Shown: piece after piece, positions 19,528-28,921 of the stretch | How positions within the stretch are numbered: the stretch's first letter is position 1 | Layout: the number at the start of each line of letters is the position of its first letter | Source: Myxococcales bacterium | GTDB lineage: Bacteria > Myxococcota_A > Bradymonadia > UBA7976 > UBA1532 | Assembly (NCBI GenBank): GCA_002731825.1 | Contig: PCCS01000058.1 | Span: 1-64,000 of the forward strand | Direction: 5' to 3' | DNA: 64,000 nt | Program-made: the position numbers and the translations under genes | Notes under the pieces: generated by a model | The model's database searches: none | What the model was told of the DNA's origin: nothing | The model's input: only the letters and a program-made list of their open reading frames with translations

Positions 19528-20844
19528 TCAAAATCTCAGTGGGCGCAGCCGTCGTCCACTGGGAACCCGCCCAATTCGGATGCATGTCGCACCAATTTCG
19601 ACCACATCACCGTTCTCGATTCGCTCCGCTAAAAGACCCATGTCTTTGACCAAGTTGGCATGAGCGTCTAAGTGCTTGGCCATCCCGTGGACAGGAATGA
19701 CACACCCGGGCTTGACCAGACTATACATCATGCGCAATTCATCTTGCTTGGGGTGACCACTCACGTGTATCGACGCGGTCTGTGCGTCGACGACCTCAAT
19801 GCCCCTCGATTTGAGTAAAGCCTGCACCGTATCGATATCGTCCTCGCAGCCTGGGACACGTCTGGCGCTGAACAGAACGGTATCGCCTGACTCAAGATAG
19901 ACGTCATTTCGGTTATCTTTTGCCAATCGCCCCAGCATGGAGTTGGAGCTGCCCTGACTTCCGGTGCACACGACGAGAACCTGACCAGGGGGCAAATAAC
20001 CATATTGTTTGGGGCTTACCAACGGAGGCAAATCAGTCAGGTAACCAGCTGATTGGGCTGCTCGGACGACCGTCTCTATGGACCGCCCCAGGACGACGAA
20101 TGTGCGCCCGGTCTCCTGGGCTAAATCCGCCAAGAGTTTGATTCGGGCCACGTTCGAAGAAAAGATGGTGACACAGACCCGTCCCGCACTCTTCTGAATT
20201 TCGTCCAGCAGTGTCGCCCGCAAAGACCCTTCTGAGGCTGTCCAACCCGATTCCAGTGCATTGGTACTGTCCCCGACCACCGCATTTAGGTTTTGGCAGC
20301 CGAGCTTTTCCAAGGCCTTTAGGTCGGACAGGGGTCCGACAATTGGATCTGAATCGAAGGTCCAATCTCCTGTGTGGAGCACCGTAGACCCAGCGGCTGC
20401 AATCACGAAGGCGCCCATCTCAACGGTACTGTGGGTCAAGGGGATTCGTTCGATTTCAAATGGGCCCAGCTTAAAGGCCTCGCTCTGGCCTAAAACTCGA
20501 ATGGGTACATCCCTTGAAAAGTCCGTTTCATCGAGGGCAGAGTAGACCATCTCAATGGCAAAACGACTTCCGTAAATCGGGCATTTGAGTTCTGGCCACA
20601 CATCTTTAAGCGCACCGATATGGTCTTGGTGAGCATGGGTGATTAGAATGGCCAAGACACGATCGGCGACAGTCCATAATGAGTCGATGTCAGCAAACAC
20701 AGCGGCGTCTTTTTCAGCCGAAAACATCACGCCACAATCGACGATTACAGCGGACCTCTGATACACGTAGACGTTTAGATTCATCCCAATCTCGCCACAG
20801 CCACCCAATGGAATGAAGTGAAGCTTGTTTGGGTCGAGTTTCAT
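19528..20844 (-). CDS. RNase J-family metallo-beta-lactamase ribonuclease, short form
   Basis: 438 residues. It has the RNase J opening PLGGCGEIGMN, metal ligands HAHQDH, HTGDW, VGDSTN and the beta-CASP/RMMBL region ending GHPKQDELRMM...IPVHGMAKHL. The usual RNase J is about 550 residues with a C-terminal dimerisation domain of about 100 residues; this one stops right after the catalytic core. Predicted zinc-dependent 5'-3' exo/endonuclease in RNA decay. Alone on the minus strand, divergent from the Omp85 gene. Confidence 0.85.
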   Translation of the reverse strand: MKLDPNKLHFIPLGGCGEIGMNLNVYVYQRSAVIVDCGVMFSAEKDAAVFADIDSLWTVADRVLAILITHAHQDHIGALKDVWPELKCPIYGSRFAIEMVYSALDETDFSRDVPIRVLGQSEAFKLGPFEIERIPLTHSTVEMGAFVIAAAGSTVLHTGDWTFDSDPIVGPLSDLKALEKLGCQNLNAVVGDSTNALESGWTASEGSLRATLLDEIQKSAGRVCVTIFSSNVARIKLLADLAQETGRTFVVLGRSIETVVRAAQSAGYLTDLPPLVSPKQYGYLPPGQVLVVCTGSQGSSNSMLGRLAKDNRNDVYLESGDTVLFSARRVPGCEDDIDTVQALLKSRGIEVVDAQTASIHVSGHPKQDELRMMYSLVKPGCVIPVHGMAKHLDAHANLVKDMGLLAERIENGDVVEIGATCIRIGRVPSGRRLRPLRF

Positions 20845-21000
20845 ATAAGCGCCATCCCTTTGTCGTCTCTAGACTGACTGTTGTTCGCAAATAAACCCGT
20901 CAGTATGCTCCGAGACCAACGGGCCGATAAATGGGGTCAGAGGGTCTCTAATCGTTCCTATTTGTATACCAGATGAGATTTTCACGTTAGCGTCTTAATC

Positions 21001-22245
21001 ATGGACGTGGGCTTGTTGACAGTCGATTGTGTGAAGAGGTTGCTCGCGTGGGCTCTGCCCAGGGCCTTATCGGTCGTCTTATTCTCGGTGATCTGCATTC
21101 CAGCCGGAGTTGCTCAATCGCCGCCTGAGACCTCCGTTGGCTCTCATGAACACAGCCCACAGACCGATGAATCCAGCCAGTCAAATGGATCAACGGACAG
21201 CTATATCACCCGTTTTTGGGACCGAACTCAGATCGTGCCTCTCGTGCTCTATAGTCCAGAAACATCGGTGATGATGGGCGTCGGAACACTGACTTTATCG
21301 GAGGTCGAAGAGGGATCGAATGAACGACCAAGTAGCGCGAGTTTATTTGGGATTTATACCCTCGAAAACCAGAGCGTCTTGGTGGCAGCGTACGAACTCA
21401 GAGGTAAAGACGATACCCACATCATTCAGCAAGTCCTGAGGCATGTTGATTGGCCGGACCAATTTTATGGAATTGGCAATTCGAATCAGAAGGGGATTGC
21501 TATCCAGGATAGTTCGGGTGGCACACGGGACTATATAAAATTGAAAGACGCGTATTTTCAGATTGAAACCGAATATCTGTACCGTCTACTCGGTCGGATT
21601 TATATTGGTGCGTCTCATCATTTCCGCTTTAGCCAAACGCCCGATATCGAATCTGCGGCTGCAGACCTCGGGTTTTTATCCACTCGCGGAGTTGGAACAT
21701 CTATCTGGTCCGGTCTCGCGCCTGTTGTTTTGTACGACGACCGCGATCGGATCGTTTGGCCAAAGGCGGGCCATTTTATTCGCTATGATTCGTTCATTTA
21801 TTCAAAGCTTTTCGGCAGTGACGACCGATTTCGAGTCCATCGATTCGACATGCGCCTCTATCGGAGTTTTGTCCAAGGGCAGACACTCGCATTGAGGGGT
21901 GTATTACAACGGGCAACAGGTGAAGTTCCGTTTCAAAGATTACCCGCTTTGGGCGGCCCCGATCTTTTTCGCGGTTGGTATATCGGCCGTCTACGGGATC
22001 GAGCTTTACAGTGTAACCAGCTTGAATATCGCGTTGAGTTGACTCGCCGATTTGCCACAGTGGGCTTCTTTGAATTCGCACGCGTCGCGCCATCGTTGTC
22101 CACCCTTGCTCTCGATGGATATCGAGGGGCGGGCGGGGCTGGATTTCGCTATGCGTTAGACCAAGATCAGCGGGCGAATTTGAGGCTAGATGTCGCTTAT
22201 GGAGCTCAATTCGAATTTTATTTTCAATTCAAAGAAGCATTTTAG
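21001..22245 (+). CDS. Omp85/BamA-TamA-like outer membrane barrel protein
   Basis: 414 residues. An export signal ends near GVAQ. The ATG at 21001 lacks an obvious ribosome site; the in-frame GTG ten codons later (VKRLLAWALPRALSV) would give a tidier signal peptide. The mature part looks like a 16-strand Omp85 barrel with no POTRA domain: LVLYDDRDRIVWPKAGHFIRY, LPALGGPDLFRGW (the RGF/RGW lid motif) and alternating strands to a C-terminal Phe. POTRA-less family members of this length are known. The role, as a transport pore or lipid-related protein, is open. Confidence 0.8.
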   Translation: MDVGLLTVDCVKRLLAWALPRALSVVLFSVICIPAGVAQSPPETSVGSHEHSPQTDESSQSNGSTDSYITRFWDRTQIVPLVLYSPETSVMMGVGTLTLSEVEEGSNERPSSASLFGIYTLENQSVLVAAYELRGKDDTHIIQQVLRHVDWPDQFYGIGNSNQKGIAIQDSSGGTRDYIKLKDAYFQIETEYLYRLLGRIYIGASHHFRFSQTPDIESAAADLGFLSTRGVGTSIWSGLAPVVLYDDRDRIVWPKAGHFIRYDSFIYSKLFGSDDRFRVHRFDMRLYRSFVQGQTLALRGVLQRATGEVPFQRLPALGGPDLFRGWYIGRLRDRALQCNQLEYRVELTRRFATVGFFEFARVAPSLSTLALDGYRGAGGAGFRYALDQDQRANLRLDVAYGAQFEFYFQFKEAF

Positions 22246-22281
22246 GCCATCGCAACTAAATGGACCTAATCCGTACGTGAG

Positions 22282-23301
22282 CTATCGCTGTTCTGCGAGC
22301 CAATCCGCAATTTGATGATGTAGACCCAGTTTTCGCCCGTGTCCAATCGACGCTCTTGGTGAGAACCCGAGGTGGCCTCCCGGACTGAGTACATGCACGT
22401 CGCTATCGGCACTTGCTGTTCCTATGAACTCTTTGATTCCGGCGAGCGGAACAATTGGATCTTGCGCTCCAAAAATCAGTAGGCTGGGTATTTTGAGCCG
22501 ATGCAATTCAGGACCTGTCGATACGGTGTCATAGTAGCTGTGGACAGACCGGTATCCGAAGCGTGGACAGACGATGGTCCGATCCCAGTCATAGAAGGTC
22601 TTAATTTTGCTGAGCTCGGGTTCCATGGCCACCATGGTTTGGCCAATGCGTTTTGCATTGCGCGTCAGACGTCGATATTTGAATTTCAGTGCATTGAGTA
22701 TAGCCAATCGATACGCCAGCATGGACGGTGCGTCTAAAGCGTCTTGTGCTGAGCGCATACAAATGGGTGCGCACACAGTGGCGAGGCCGCGAAGACGTGG
22801 TTCCCGCACATCGAGGGCAAATCTAAGGGCGATTTGACCGCCCATGGAGTAGCCTACGAGAAACAGAGACGTGTACGTACTGAGCTGCGGGTCAGCTATG
22901 AGTGAGAGCAGGTCATCAATCTGCCCAGCATGGTAATGATCGTGTCCCTTGCACGTCGCGCCCCTAAGCGTAATTCGAAGGGCATCGAGGCCACGTTCAT
23001 TGAGTTGCTTCGCCAATTGTCTCACGTAGCTGTCGTTAGGGGTCGATGCAATGCCATGGAGGATAATCACCAAGCTGTCCGTACCCCTTTTAGCCCGGTC
23101 TAGACGTCCATAGATTGGGACTGCACCACGCTGCGCATCTTGGCAGACACTTTCGAAGACTTGGCCGCTGAACCTTGGTGGTGTTGTAGCCGTTGCCAAA
23201 CCATATGGAAGGACGGTCATTGAATGTCCAACCAGACTGTGGAGTGGCTTCATTGACCACCCTTCGGAGGGCATCAGTTTTGCGATGGTTTGACCGAGCA
23301 T
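22282..23301 (-). CDS. YheT/EMB8-like alpha/beta hydrolase
   Basis: 339 residues in the track frame. An in-frame ATG at 23253 (MKPLHSLVG) has an AAGGGTGG site and may be the true start. Hydrolase features are IILHGIAST (oxyanion region), the nucleophile elbow GYSMGGQIAL, acid FGAQDPIVPL and GGHLGF with the catalytic His. This matches the COG0429/YheT family of predicted esterases. There is no signal peptide. Substrate unknown. Confidence 0.82.
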   Translation of the reverse strand: MLGQTIAKLMPSEGWSMKPLHSLVGHSMTVLPYGLATATTPPRFSGQVFESVCQDAQRGAVPIYGRLDRAKRGTDSLVIILHGIASTPNDSYVRQLAKQLNERGLDALRITLRGATCKGHDHYHAGQIDDLLSLIADPQLSTYTSLFLVGYSMGGQIALRFALDVREPRLRGLATVCAPICMRSAQDALDAPSMLAYRLAILNALKFKYRRLTRNAKRIGQTMVAMEPELSKIKTFYDWDRTIVCPRFGYRSVHSYYDTVSTGPELHRLKIPSLLIFGAQDPIVPLAGIKEFIGTASADSDVHVLSPGGHLGFSPRASIGHGRKLGLHHQIADWLAEQR

Positions 23302-23569
23302 TATAGGGTTCAGAGCCTTGGTGTACGTGGGCGGACGCTAACTCACTCAAAGGCGATGTGCCAGTGCCATTTTACAGAACTTTACACCCGCTAGAACCCG
23401 GCTAATGCGTGATCCAACGTCGTTTGATCTCCCAGATTACATCATGGGATTTAGTCAATTAAGGTTTTTGTTACAGAGCTGTCACGCAAGCAGACAGAGC
23501 GGCCGTTAGAGTCCCGGCGCTTAAAGAGCACTTAAACGGATGCGATAACGGGATGAAAGGTTTAGTTCC

Positions 23570-24163
23570 ATGCTCGTATTTGAACATGTTTGGGTTGCCA
23601 GTTTGGCAATCTTTGTATCCATGAATATTGTCACTACAGCTCCAATTTATATGTCTTTGACCGAAGGTATATCGGATTCTGAACGCCCTAAATTGGTTCG
23701 ATCTGCCGTCATTCTCGCTGGGGTAGTCGCCTGTTTAATGACCCTGGTTGGCACTGATCTATTGCGTTTGATGGGCGTTACGATATCGGACCTTCGACTC
23801 GCAGGCGGATTGGTTTTGTTGGGCCTCGGATTTTACGACCTGGTTTTGTCTCGGGGTCAGCGGATCGCTCAGGCCGCAGAAGACATTGGACCGGTGCCCA
23901 TCGGTGTACCATTGCTGGTTGGTCCAGCGACCATGACGACATTAATTGTCATGACGGAAGCCCATGACAAGCTGACCGTTGCAGCCGCGTTTCTACCCAA
24001 TTTGATCTTAGCGTACTTGGTCTTGTATTTTGCCCATAAGATTCTTCCAATCTTGGGCGACGCGGGTACGAAAGCCATCGGTAAACTGATGTCTCTTATG
24101 CTGATGGCCATTGGGGTCGCTATGATTCGATCGGCACTTCAGAACATTCTGTCGGCCCCGTAA
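23570..24163 (+). CDS. MarC/UPF0056 family inner membrane protein
   Basis: 197 residues with about six hydrophobic helices. MNIVTTAPIYMSL and LAGGLVLLGLGFYDL, plus PIGVPLLVGPATMTTLIV, match the MarC signature. The family's function is still unclear; it was once linked to multiple antibiotic resistance. An AAAGG site lies about 11 bp before the ATG. Single gene, converging with the small membrane protein downstream. Confidence 0.85.
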   Translation: MLVFEHVWVASLAIFVSMNIVTTAPIYMSLTEGISDSERPKLVRSAVILAGVVACLMTLVGTDLLRLMGVTISDLRLAGGLVLLGLGFYDLVLSRGQRIAQAAEDIGPVPIGVPLLVGPATMTTLIVMTEAHDKLTVAAAFLPNLILAYLVLYFAHKILPILGDAGTKAIGKLMSLMLMAIGVAMIRSALQNILSAP

Positions 24164-24189
24164 TTCCAAGGGGTCAGACATGTTCGTGC

Positions 24190-24453
24190 TCAACTGGGTG
24201 GCAGCTGGGCGTCCATGCTCATCTGGAGACCGGCGAAGGCCAGCAAGACGGCGACTAAGCTGGTGGCTAATCCTGCCTTTGGATACTTCTGAGTCCTCTT
24301 GGTCATCAGACTGAGAAAAAATGGAAAAACCAGGACAAAGGTTTGCCGTGACAATGAGTTCAACCCCAGTTTTGCGATCTGTAACCAGAGTGCGCCAATC
24401 ACGAGTCCTGCCGTGACCAAGATGAGCAAGGTATTTAGCTTACGAAGGGTCAT
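24190..24453 (-). CDS. Small hypothetical membrane protein
   Basis: 87 residues with three hydrophobic segments (LLILVTAGLVIGALWLQ; TFVLVFPFFLSL; LVAVLLAFAGLQM). I do not recognise the family. A GGAG site lies immediately after the stop of the upstream peptidase gene and 5 bp before this ATG, which supports it as a real second gene of that unit. Confidence 0.6.
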   Translation of the reverse strand: MTLRKLNTLLILVTAGLVIGALWLQIAKLGLNSLSRQTFVLVFPFFLSLMTKRTQKYPKAGLATSLVAVLLAFAGLQMSMDAQLPPS

Positions 24454-24464
24454 ATCACTCCAAT

Positions 24465-25772
24465 TTATTCTTCGCCGCGGGCCAGATCGAGCAGACGACT
24501 CAAAATTGAAGGGCCTGCTTGTCTGAGTCCATTATGCTCATACTGGTTTGTGACCCAGACCCGCATGCCGCGAACGGATTGTGCCGTCTGACTTGAGAAC
24601 GCGCGTTCGACATACATGTCCTCATCGTACACCAAGGCTGCGCACGGTACTTTATTTTGAGCGAGTACATCGGGGGAATACAGGGACGGCCAATCGGTCT
24701 TATCAGCGAGTATCTGGGCCACGTTGGCAAGAGGTTTAAGTTGATTCATGTCCTCGAACATCCACGGGTAGACCATCTCCCCGGTGAACACAAATTCGTC
24801 ACTTTGGTACTCCGGTCGTTGTGATTTAATGCGCTCTGCAGACCATCTTGACGCATTCATTTGGCAGTATATGGCTTCGTGTAAAATCGCGTAGATCGGG
24901 TTGGTGTTGAAGGAAATTTGGGAATCCAAAGCCCATAGGAACCGATAGGCTAGTTCAGGGCCATTTGGACCTGAAACCAATGCCTGATTGAGGAGGTAAT
25001 GCAGACTTTCGGACCCATCATGGCGGCCGAGTCCGATGCCGAGGTGCTGCAACAGTCGGCGGCTGAGTCTGGTGCCGCTCGGGAGTTCAACAGGATTGTC
25101 TTCAATGACCTTGGTGATGCGCTCGATAAGCTTTCGATCATCGGGATACCGTTCAAAATAGCGTCGGTCGCGCTCCAAGACGCGATCATATGTGGCTTGA
25201 TACACTTTATCCGGATGACCGTCGAGGGGCGGTAAGCCGCCTGTGAAAAGTGCGCTTTCCAGGCCGTCTGGAGCGTATGAGAGATAGGTCAGCGCACAGA
25301 ATCCACCAAAACTCTGTCCCAAAATGCTCCACTTTGTGTCTTCACCAATGATGGCTTTTCGGATCACTTCACAATCGGCGACGATTGAATCGGCCCTAAA
25401 GTGCGTTAAATACTGCGCCTGTTGAGACGCATCACCTTGGGCCAGCAGTGTTCGATGGCAGACGGGTGAGCTACGCCCTGTGCCCCGTTGGTCGATCAAA
25501 ATGACGTGAAACTCGTCGAGGGCTCGGTCCATCCAGCCTCCCCGTCGGGTTGGTCTCTGGCATTCGAAACCCGGACCACCCTGAAGGTACAGGATAAAAG
25601 GCCTTTGTTCGTCTTTCGCCTGAATGGATTTCAACGTTCGAGCAAAGACCGAGATGGTCTCATGGTCTGGTTTTCTGTGGTCTAGAGGGACCTGAATCTC
25701 TTGTTCAATGATGTGCAAGCCAGGCACATCATAAGCATTAATCTCTCTCACTCGATTCACGTGATCGACCAT
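24465..25772 (-). CDS. S33-family prolyl aminopeptidase-like hydrolase
   Basis: The track frame starts at GTG 25847 (460 residues). I favour the ATG at 25772 (MVDHVNRVREI), which has GGAG upstream and gives about 435 residues. Motifs are ILYLQGGPGFE, LIDQRGTGRSSP, the nucleophile elbow GQSFGGF and VYDEDMYV near the Asp position. This is the proline iminopeptidase arrangement with a helical cap between residues 210 and 330. No signal peptide, so it is cytoplasmic and probably trims N-terminal residues from peptides. Coupled with the small membrane protein 11 bp downstream. Confidence 0.82.
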   Translation of the reverse strand: MVDHVNRVREINAYDVPGLHIIEQEIQVPLDHRKPDHETISVFARTLKSIQAKDEQRPFILYLQGGPGFECQRPTRRGGWMDRALDEFHVILIDQRGTGRSSPVCHRTLLAQGDASQQAQYLTHFRADSIVADCEVIRKAIIGEDTKWSILGQSFGGFCALTYLSYAPDGLESALFTGGLPPLDGHPDKVYQATYDRVLERDRRYFERYPDDRKLIERITKVIEDNPVELPSGTRLSRRLLQHLGIGLGRHDGSESLHYLLNQALVSGPNGPELAYRFLWALDSQISFNTNPIYAILHEAIYCQMNASRWSAERIKSQRPEYQSDEFVFTGEMVYPWMFEDMNQLKPLANVAQILADKTDWPSLYSPDVLAQNKVPCAALVYDEDMYVERAFSSQTAQSVRGMRVWVTNQYEHNGLRQAGPSILSRLLDLARGEE

Positions 25773-25888
25773 CCCCATAGCTCCAAACATCCTTGATCCA
25801 GACTTTATTTTCCGGGTTGCTGATTTTAAGCGACCTGGGATGTACACTACTTTCCTAAGAACTCAAAGCCGGATTATGGAGTCGAACG

Positions 25889-26242
25889 ATGAGCTTTGGT
25901 GACAGCGAGTGGCAATCCCTTGGTCCATTGCACGCTTTTGACATAGGGTCCGTAACCGCCGCTAAGATGGATGGTGATTACGGCAATCGCGTCGACGTAG
26001 CCGTGGTTCGGACCAAGGCCGGGTGCGATGTGATCGTCGACCGCTGTCCCCATCAGGGTGTTGCTTTCACAGATCGCGGGTGTCTCAATGCCAACAATCA
26101 ATTGGTTTGCACGTGGCACAATTGGATCTTCAATCTGCCCAATGGAACAGACACCGTTGAGCCGGGAATTCAGCTACAAAGCGTTGAGTCGCAGATTCAA
26201 GATGGCGAACTCTGGGTCAAATCGAACCCTGACTTATTCTAG
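25889..26242 (+). CDS. Rieske [2Fe-2S] ferredoxin-like protein
   Basis: 117 residues forming a single Rieske domain. The cluster ligands are CPHQG (about 53) and CTWHNW (about 75), spaced as in NirD/oxygenase-type Rieske proteins. The domain ends with a typical VESQIQDGELWV. There is no membrane anchor, so it is a soluble electron carrier. GGAG lies 7 bp before the ATG. It is divergent from the S33 peptidase and no oxygenase partner is adjacent. Confidence 0.85.
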   Translation: MSFGDSEWQSLGPLHAFDIGSVTAAKMDGDYGNRVDVAVVRTKAGCDVIVDRCPHQGVAFTDRGCLNANNQLVCTWHNWIFNLPNGTDTVEPGIQLQSVESQIQDGELWVKSNPDLF

Positions 26243-26298
26243 CCCGATTTACCGCAGCCTACGTTTGAATTTTCTCATAAAATCAGACCGTTGGAGAC

Positions 26299-26329
26299 TC
26301 GCACCATAAGAATAAGCCTGGGGGTGCGA
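26299..26329. other. Inverted repeat after the Rieske gene
   Basis: TCGCACC and GGTGCGA form a perfect 7-bp stem with a 17-nt loop, about 60 bp after the Rieske stop and 160 bp before the flagellin-like gene. No U-run follows, so an intrinsic terminator is not supported. The rest of the 246-bp gap holds nothing I can name. Confidence 0.35.
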
Positions 26330-26488
26330 CAGATCTGCCGTATGGAATATGTTATCATGCTGATCAGCAAGGCCAGGGTTTTGGAGACACGGTCATATAA
26401 GGCCTGCTGCAGACGATTAGCCCACTGTCCGAGATGAAATCGGGTCCAAGCTCTGTGGCCGCCGGATGATTAAATGATTGAGGATTAG

Positions 26489-27970
26489 ATGGGGAGTATC
26501 TGGGTCAATCATCAAACACGGTCGTTATTGAACAATCGACGAGTGTCTGTTCAGCCGCGAACTCAACGGTCGGTTTATCCAAGCCCTGTTGAGCCTCAGA
26601 CGGAGCAGAAAACAAGACTCTCGGATGATTATTTCATCTCCCTTGGGCTGAATTCCGAGTCCAAAGTTGTGGGCCAAGTGATTCGCGATTTGACCGATGG
26701 CATTTCTCTTGTCCAAACGGCAGATTCGGGCTTGATGGATGCAGCCAAGACCCTCTTAGATCTGCGTACATTGGCTCAAGAAGCCACTCGTTCTAATCTG
26801 TCTCAAGAGCGTCGGTCAATCCTCGAAGTTGAATCGCGGGAATTACTCGATGAATTCGATTCAATCGGGCGAAACACGCGCTTTGGGTCTGTCTCGCCCC
26901 TCAATGGCCAAGTGCTCTCTTTACGCTTACGCTCCAGGGAATATGGTTCTGAAGATATTGCGGTCAATTTTGTGAATTTAAACGGTGGGACCCTTGGCGT
27001 ACATGTCAATCACAGCGGACATGCTGTTGACGCAACTCAGGCAATCACAGCTGATTCCATAGCGCTCAATAACGTTGTTTTGCGTGCAACGACCAGTGCT
27101 GATGATGCGCTGTCGACGCAGAACACCAGCGGGTCTGCACTGGCTAAGGCGCGCGTATTCAATGACGTATCCGACCAAACCGGTGTCATAGCTTATGCCC
27201 AACCGACACGTGTGGCTGGCGACCGACTCAGTGGCGGCCAGCTGGATGCACTCAACCCGATCCGAATCAATGGGCAGACCTTCCAAGGATTTGATGTTCG
27301 GAGAGACGACTATGATGGTCGACTTCGAAGCATGATCAATGCAGCTACAGCAAAAACAGGGGTTCGAGCGGACGTGGTCGATGGACGTTTGCAGCTCACT
27401 GCAGACGATGGTCGTAACATTTACGTTGAAACGGCAACCACTAAAGCAGCTCAGACCACAGGTTTAAATACCGGTCGAGCCGACCAACGCGTCTTCGGAG
27501 GCGCCGTTAAGCTTTTTGCCTCCGAGGCGTTCGACTTAAAATACAAAGACGTTGGCATGGACATCGCCATCGGTCTGGGCCCTGTCATCGGGACGCAGAC
27601 CATTGTAGCTGACCCGACGACGGCCTTAAACCAAATCGATCTTTCGTCTGTGGCATCGTCCTCTCAAGCCGTCGCCAGTCTCAACTTTGCTCTGGATGAC
27701 ATTGCGGCCAACCGAGACCAGTTCAATGAGATTTTGGAAGAGTTACAGATGGCAGCCGAGTCAAAAGGCAGCTTAGGTCAGAGCCTTGAATTGTCGCGAC
27801 GGACAATCGCTAATTTTTCGGTTGCCAACGATGTCCTTGGTTTAGCCAGACGCCAAATCTCTCAGTTCTCAAGCCTTTCAATTTTCGCTCAGGCAAATTC
27901 CGAACCGCAAAACGCATACGCTTTGCTAAAAGAACAATCGATTCCAATGCGCTACACATCTGAATTTTGA
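26489..27970 (+). CDS. Divergent flagellin-like protein
   Basis: 493 residues. The middle matches the flagellin at 38497, with shared flagellin-IN-type units such as TSADDALSTQN...TGV and a similar LTADDGRN. The N-terminal helix region (VIRDLTDGISLVQTADSGLMDAA) is recognisable. The usual LSSG.RIN.A.DDAAG signature is missing, replaced by a Pro/Gln/Arg-rich stretch. The C-terminal D0 helix is also degraded and continues past the QAN motif for about 19 residues. It could be a minor or structural filament subunit, a hook-junction protein or a decaying paralogue. GAGGA precedes the ATG. No other flagellar gene is next to it. Confidence 0.75.
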   Translation: MGSIWVNHQTRSLLNNRRVSVQPRTQRSVYPSPVEPQTEQKTRLSDDYFISLGLNSESKVVGQVIRDLTDGISLVQTADSGLMDAAKTLLDLRTLAQEATRSNLSQERRSILEVESRELLDEFDSIGRNTRFGSVSPLNGQVLSLRLRSREYGSEDIAVNFVNLNGGTLGVHVNHSGHAVDATQAITADSIALNNVVLRATTSADDALSTQNTSGSALAKARVFNDVSDQTGVIAYAQPTRVAGDRLSGGQLDALNPIRINGQTFQGFDVRRDDYDGRLRSMINAATAKTGVRADVVDGRLQLTADDGRNIYVETATTKAAQTTGLNTGRADQRVFGGAVKLFASEAFDLKYKDVGMDIAIGLGPVIGTQTIVADPTTALNQIDLSSVASSSQAVASLNFALDDIAANRDQFNEILEELQMAAESKGSLGQSLELSRRTIANFSVANDVLGLARRQISQFSSLSIFAQANSEPQNAYALLKEQSIPMRYTSEF

Positions 27971-28196
27971 GTCGTCTCTCGCACCTAATTTTAGAAAAAT
28001 CGTCCGTCCAGAGTTAAGGCAGACTGTATCAGTTTCTCTGCGCTGTCTCCGAGGCGTCTAGCGGTTGGTCATAGTATAGCCACCACTGGTGCGCTGCAGC
28101 GTCTAAGGACCTAGGTCTGTATTTCCGCAGTGGACAAAATAGCCAGTTTTGCCGAACAATGCGGGCATCGAGCTATGATTTTATATGGAGACACAA

Positions 28197-28877
28197 ATGA
28201 ACAGCCTTCAATCTGAATCAAATCCAAAGACCAAGACTGTTGCGAAGCGGACCTTAGCCGTCTTCAGTGCGAGCGTCGTGATGTTTGCTTGTCTCATGGC
28301 AAACGCCCAGGAGGCGGCCCAGGCCAAAAGCCAAATCGTACCAGTACAGATCGGTCAGTCTGTACCGGATTTTGAGTTAAAGGACATTGACGGTCAGGTC
28401 CATAAACTCAGTCAGTATAAAGGAAAAACAATCGTGATTGAGTGGTTTAATCCGGACTGCCCCTTTGTAAAAGTTGCGTATAATGAGGGCAAGCTTGCGA
28501 GTAAAGCTCTTGCTCATACGGCGGCCGGAGGTGTTTGGTTAGCCGTAAATTCCGGAGCGCCAGGTCGTCAAGGACACGGCCAAGAAAGAAATCAAAAAGC
28601 GCGCACGGATTTCTCCATTACCTATCCCATTCTTTTGGATGAATCAGGTCGAGTTGGACGCATGTTTGATGCGAAGAAAACACCACATATTTTTGTCATC
28701 GACCCAAATGGCATACTGGTCTATGCCGGAGCGCTCGATAGCACTCGAGGGGCTGGGTACAATGCGGGCCAGTTCGACGATTACCTAGGGGCTGCCGTCA
28801 AGTCAGTGTCCGCTAAAAAGCCGGTGGTGACGCCGGAGACCAAAGCCTGGGGATGTTCTGTGAAATACGCGCGGTAG
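28197..28877 (+). CDS. Exported redoxin (thioredoxin-fold) protein
   Basis: 226 residues from ATG 28197, chosen because GGAG sits 7 bp upstream; the track start 28185 is four codons earlier. A signal peptide (about 10-35, ending MANAQEA) leads to an AhpC/TSA-type redoxin domain: PDFELKDIDGQVHKLSQYKG, then the active-site segment NPDCPFVKVAYN with a single Cys, and KTPHIFVIDPNGILVYAGA. The lone Cys and the insertion RQGHGQERN match the redoxin group with a CPFV-type site. Likely periplasmic; possibly peroxidase-like or involved in thiol exchange. Confidence 0.8.
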   Translation: MNSLQSESNPKTKTVAKRTLAVFSASVVMFACLMANAQEAAQAKSQIVPVQIGQSVPDFELKDIDGQVHKLSQYKGKTIVIEWFNPDCPFVKVAYNEGKLASKALAHTAAGGVWLAVNSGAPGRQGHGQERNQKARTDFSITYPILLDESGRVGRMFDAKKTPHIFVIDPNGILVYAGALDSTRGAGYNAGQFDDYLGAAVKSVSAKKPVVTPETKAWGCSVKYAR

Positions 28878-28921
28878 GGCTAAGCCCTCGCGCTCCGCCA
28901 CCAAGCGCCCTTGAGGTCTAA

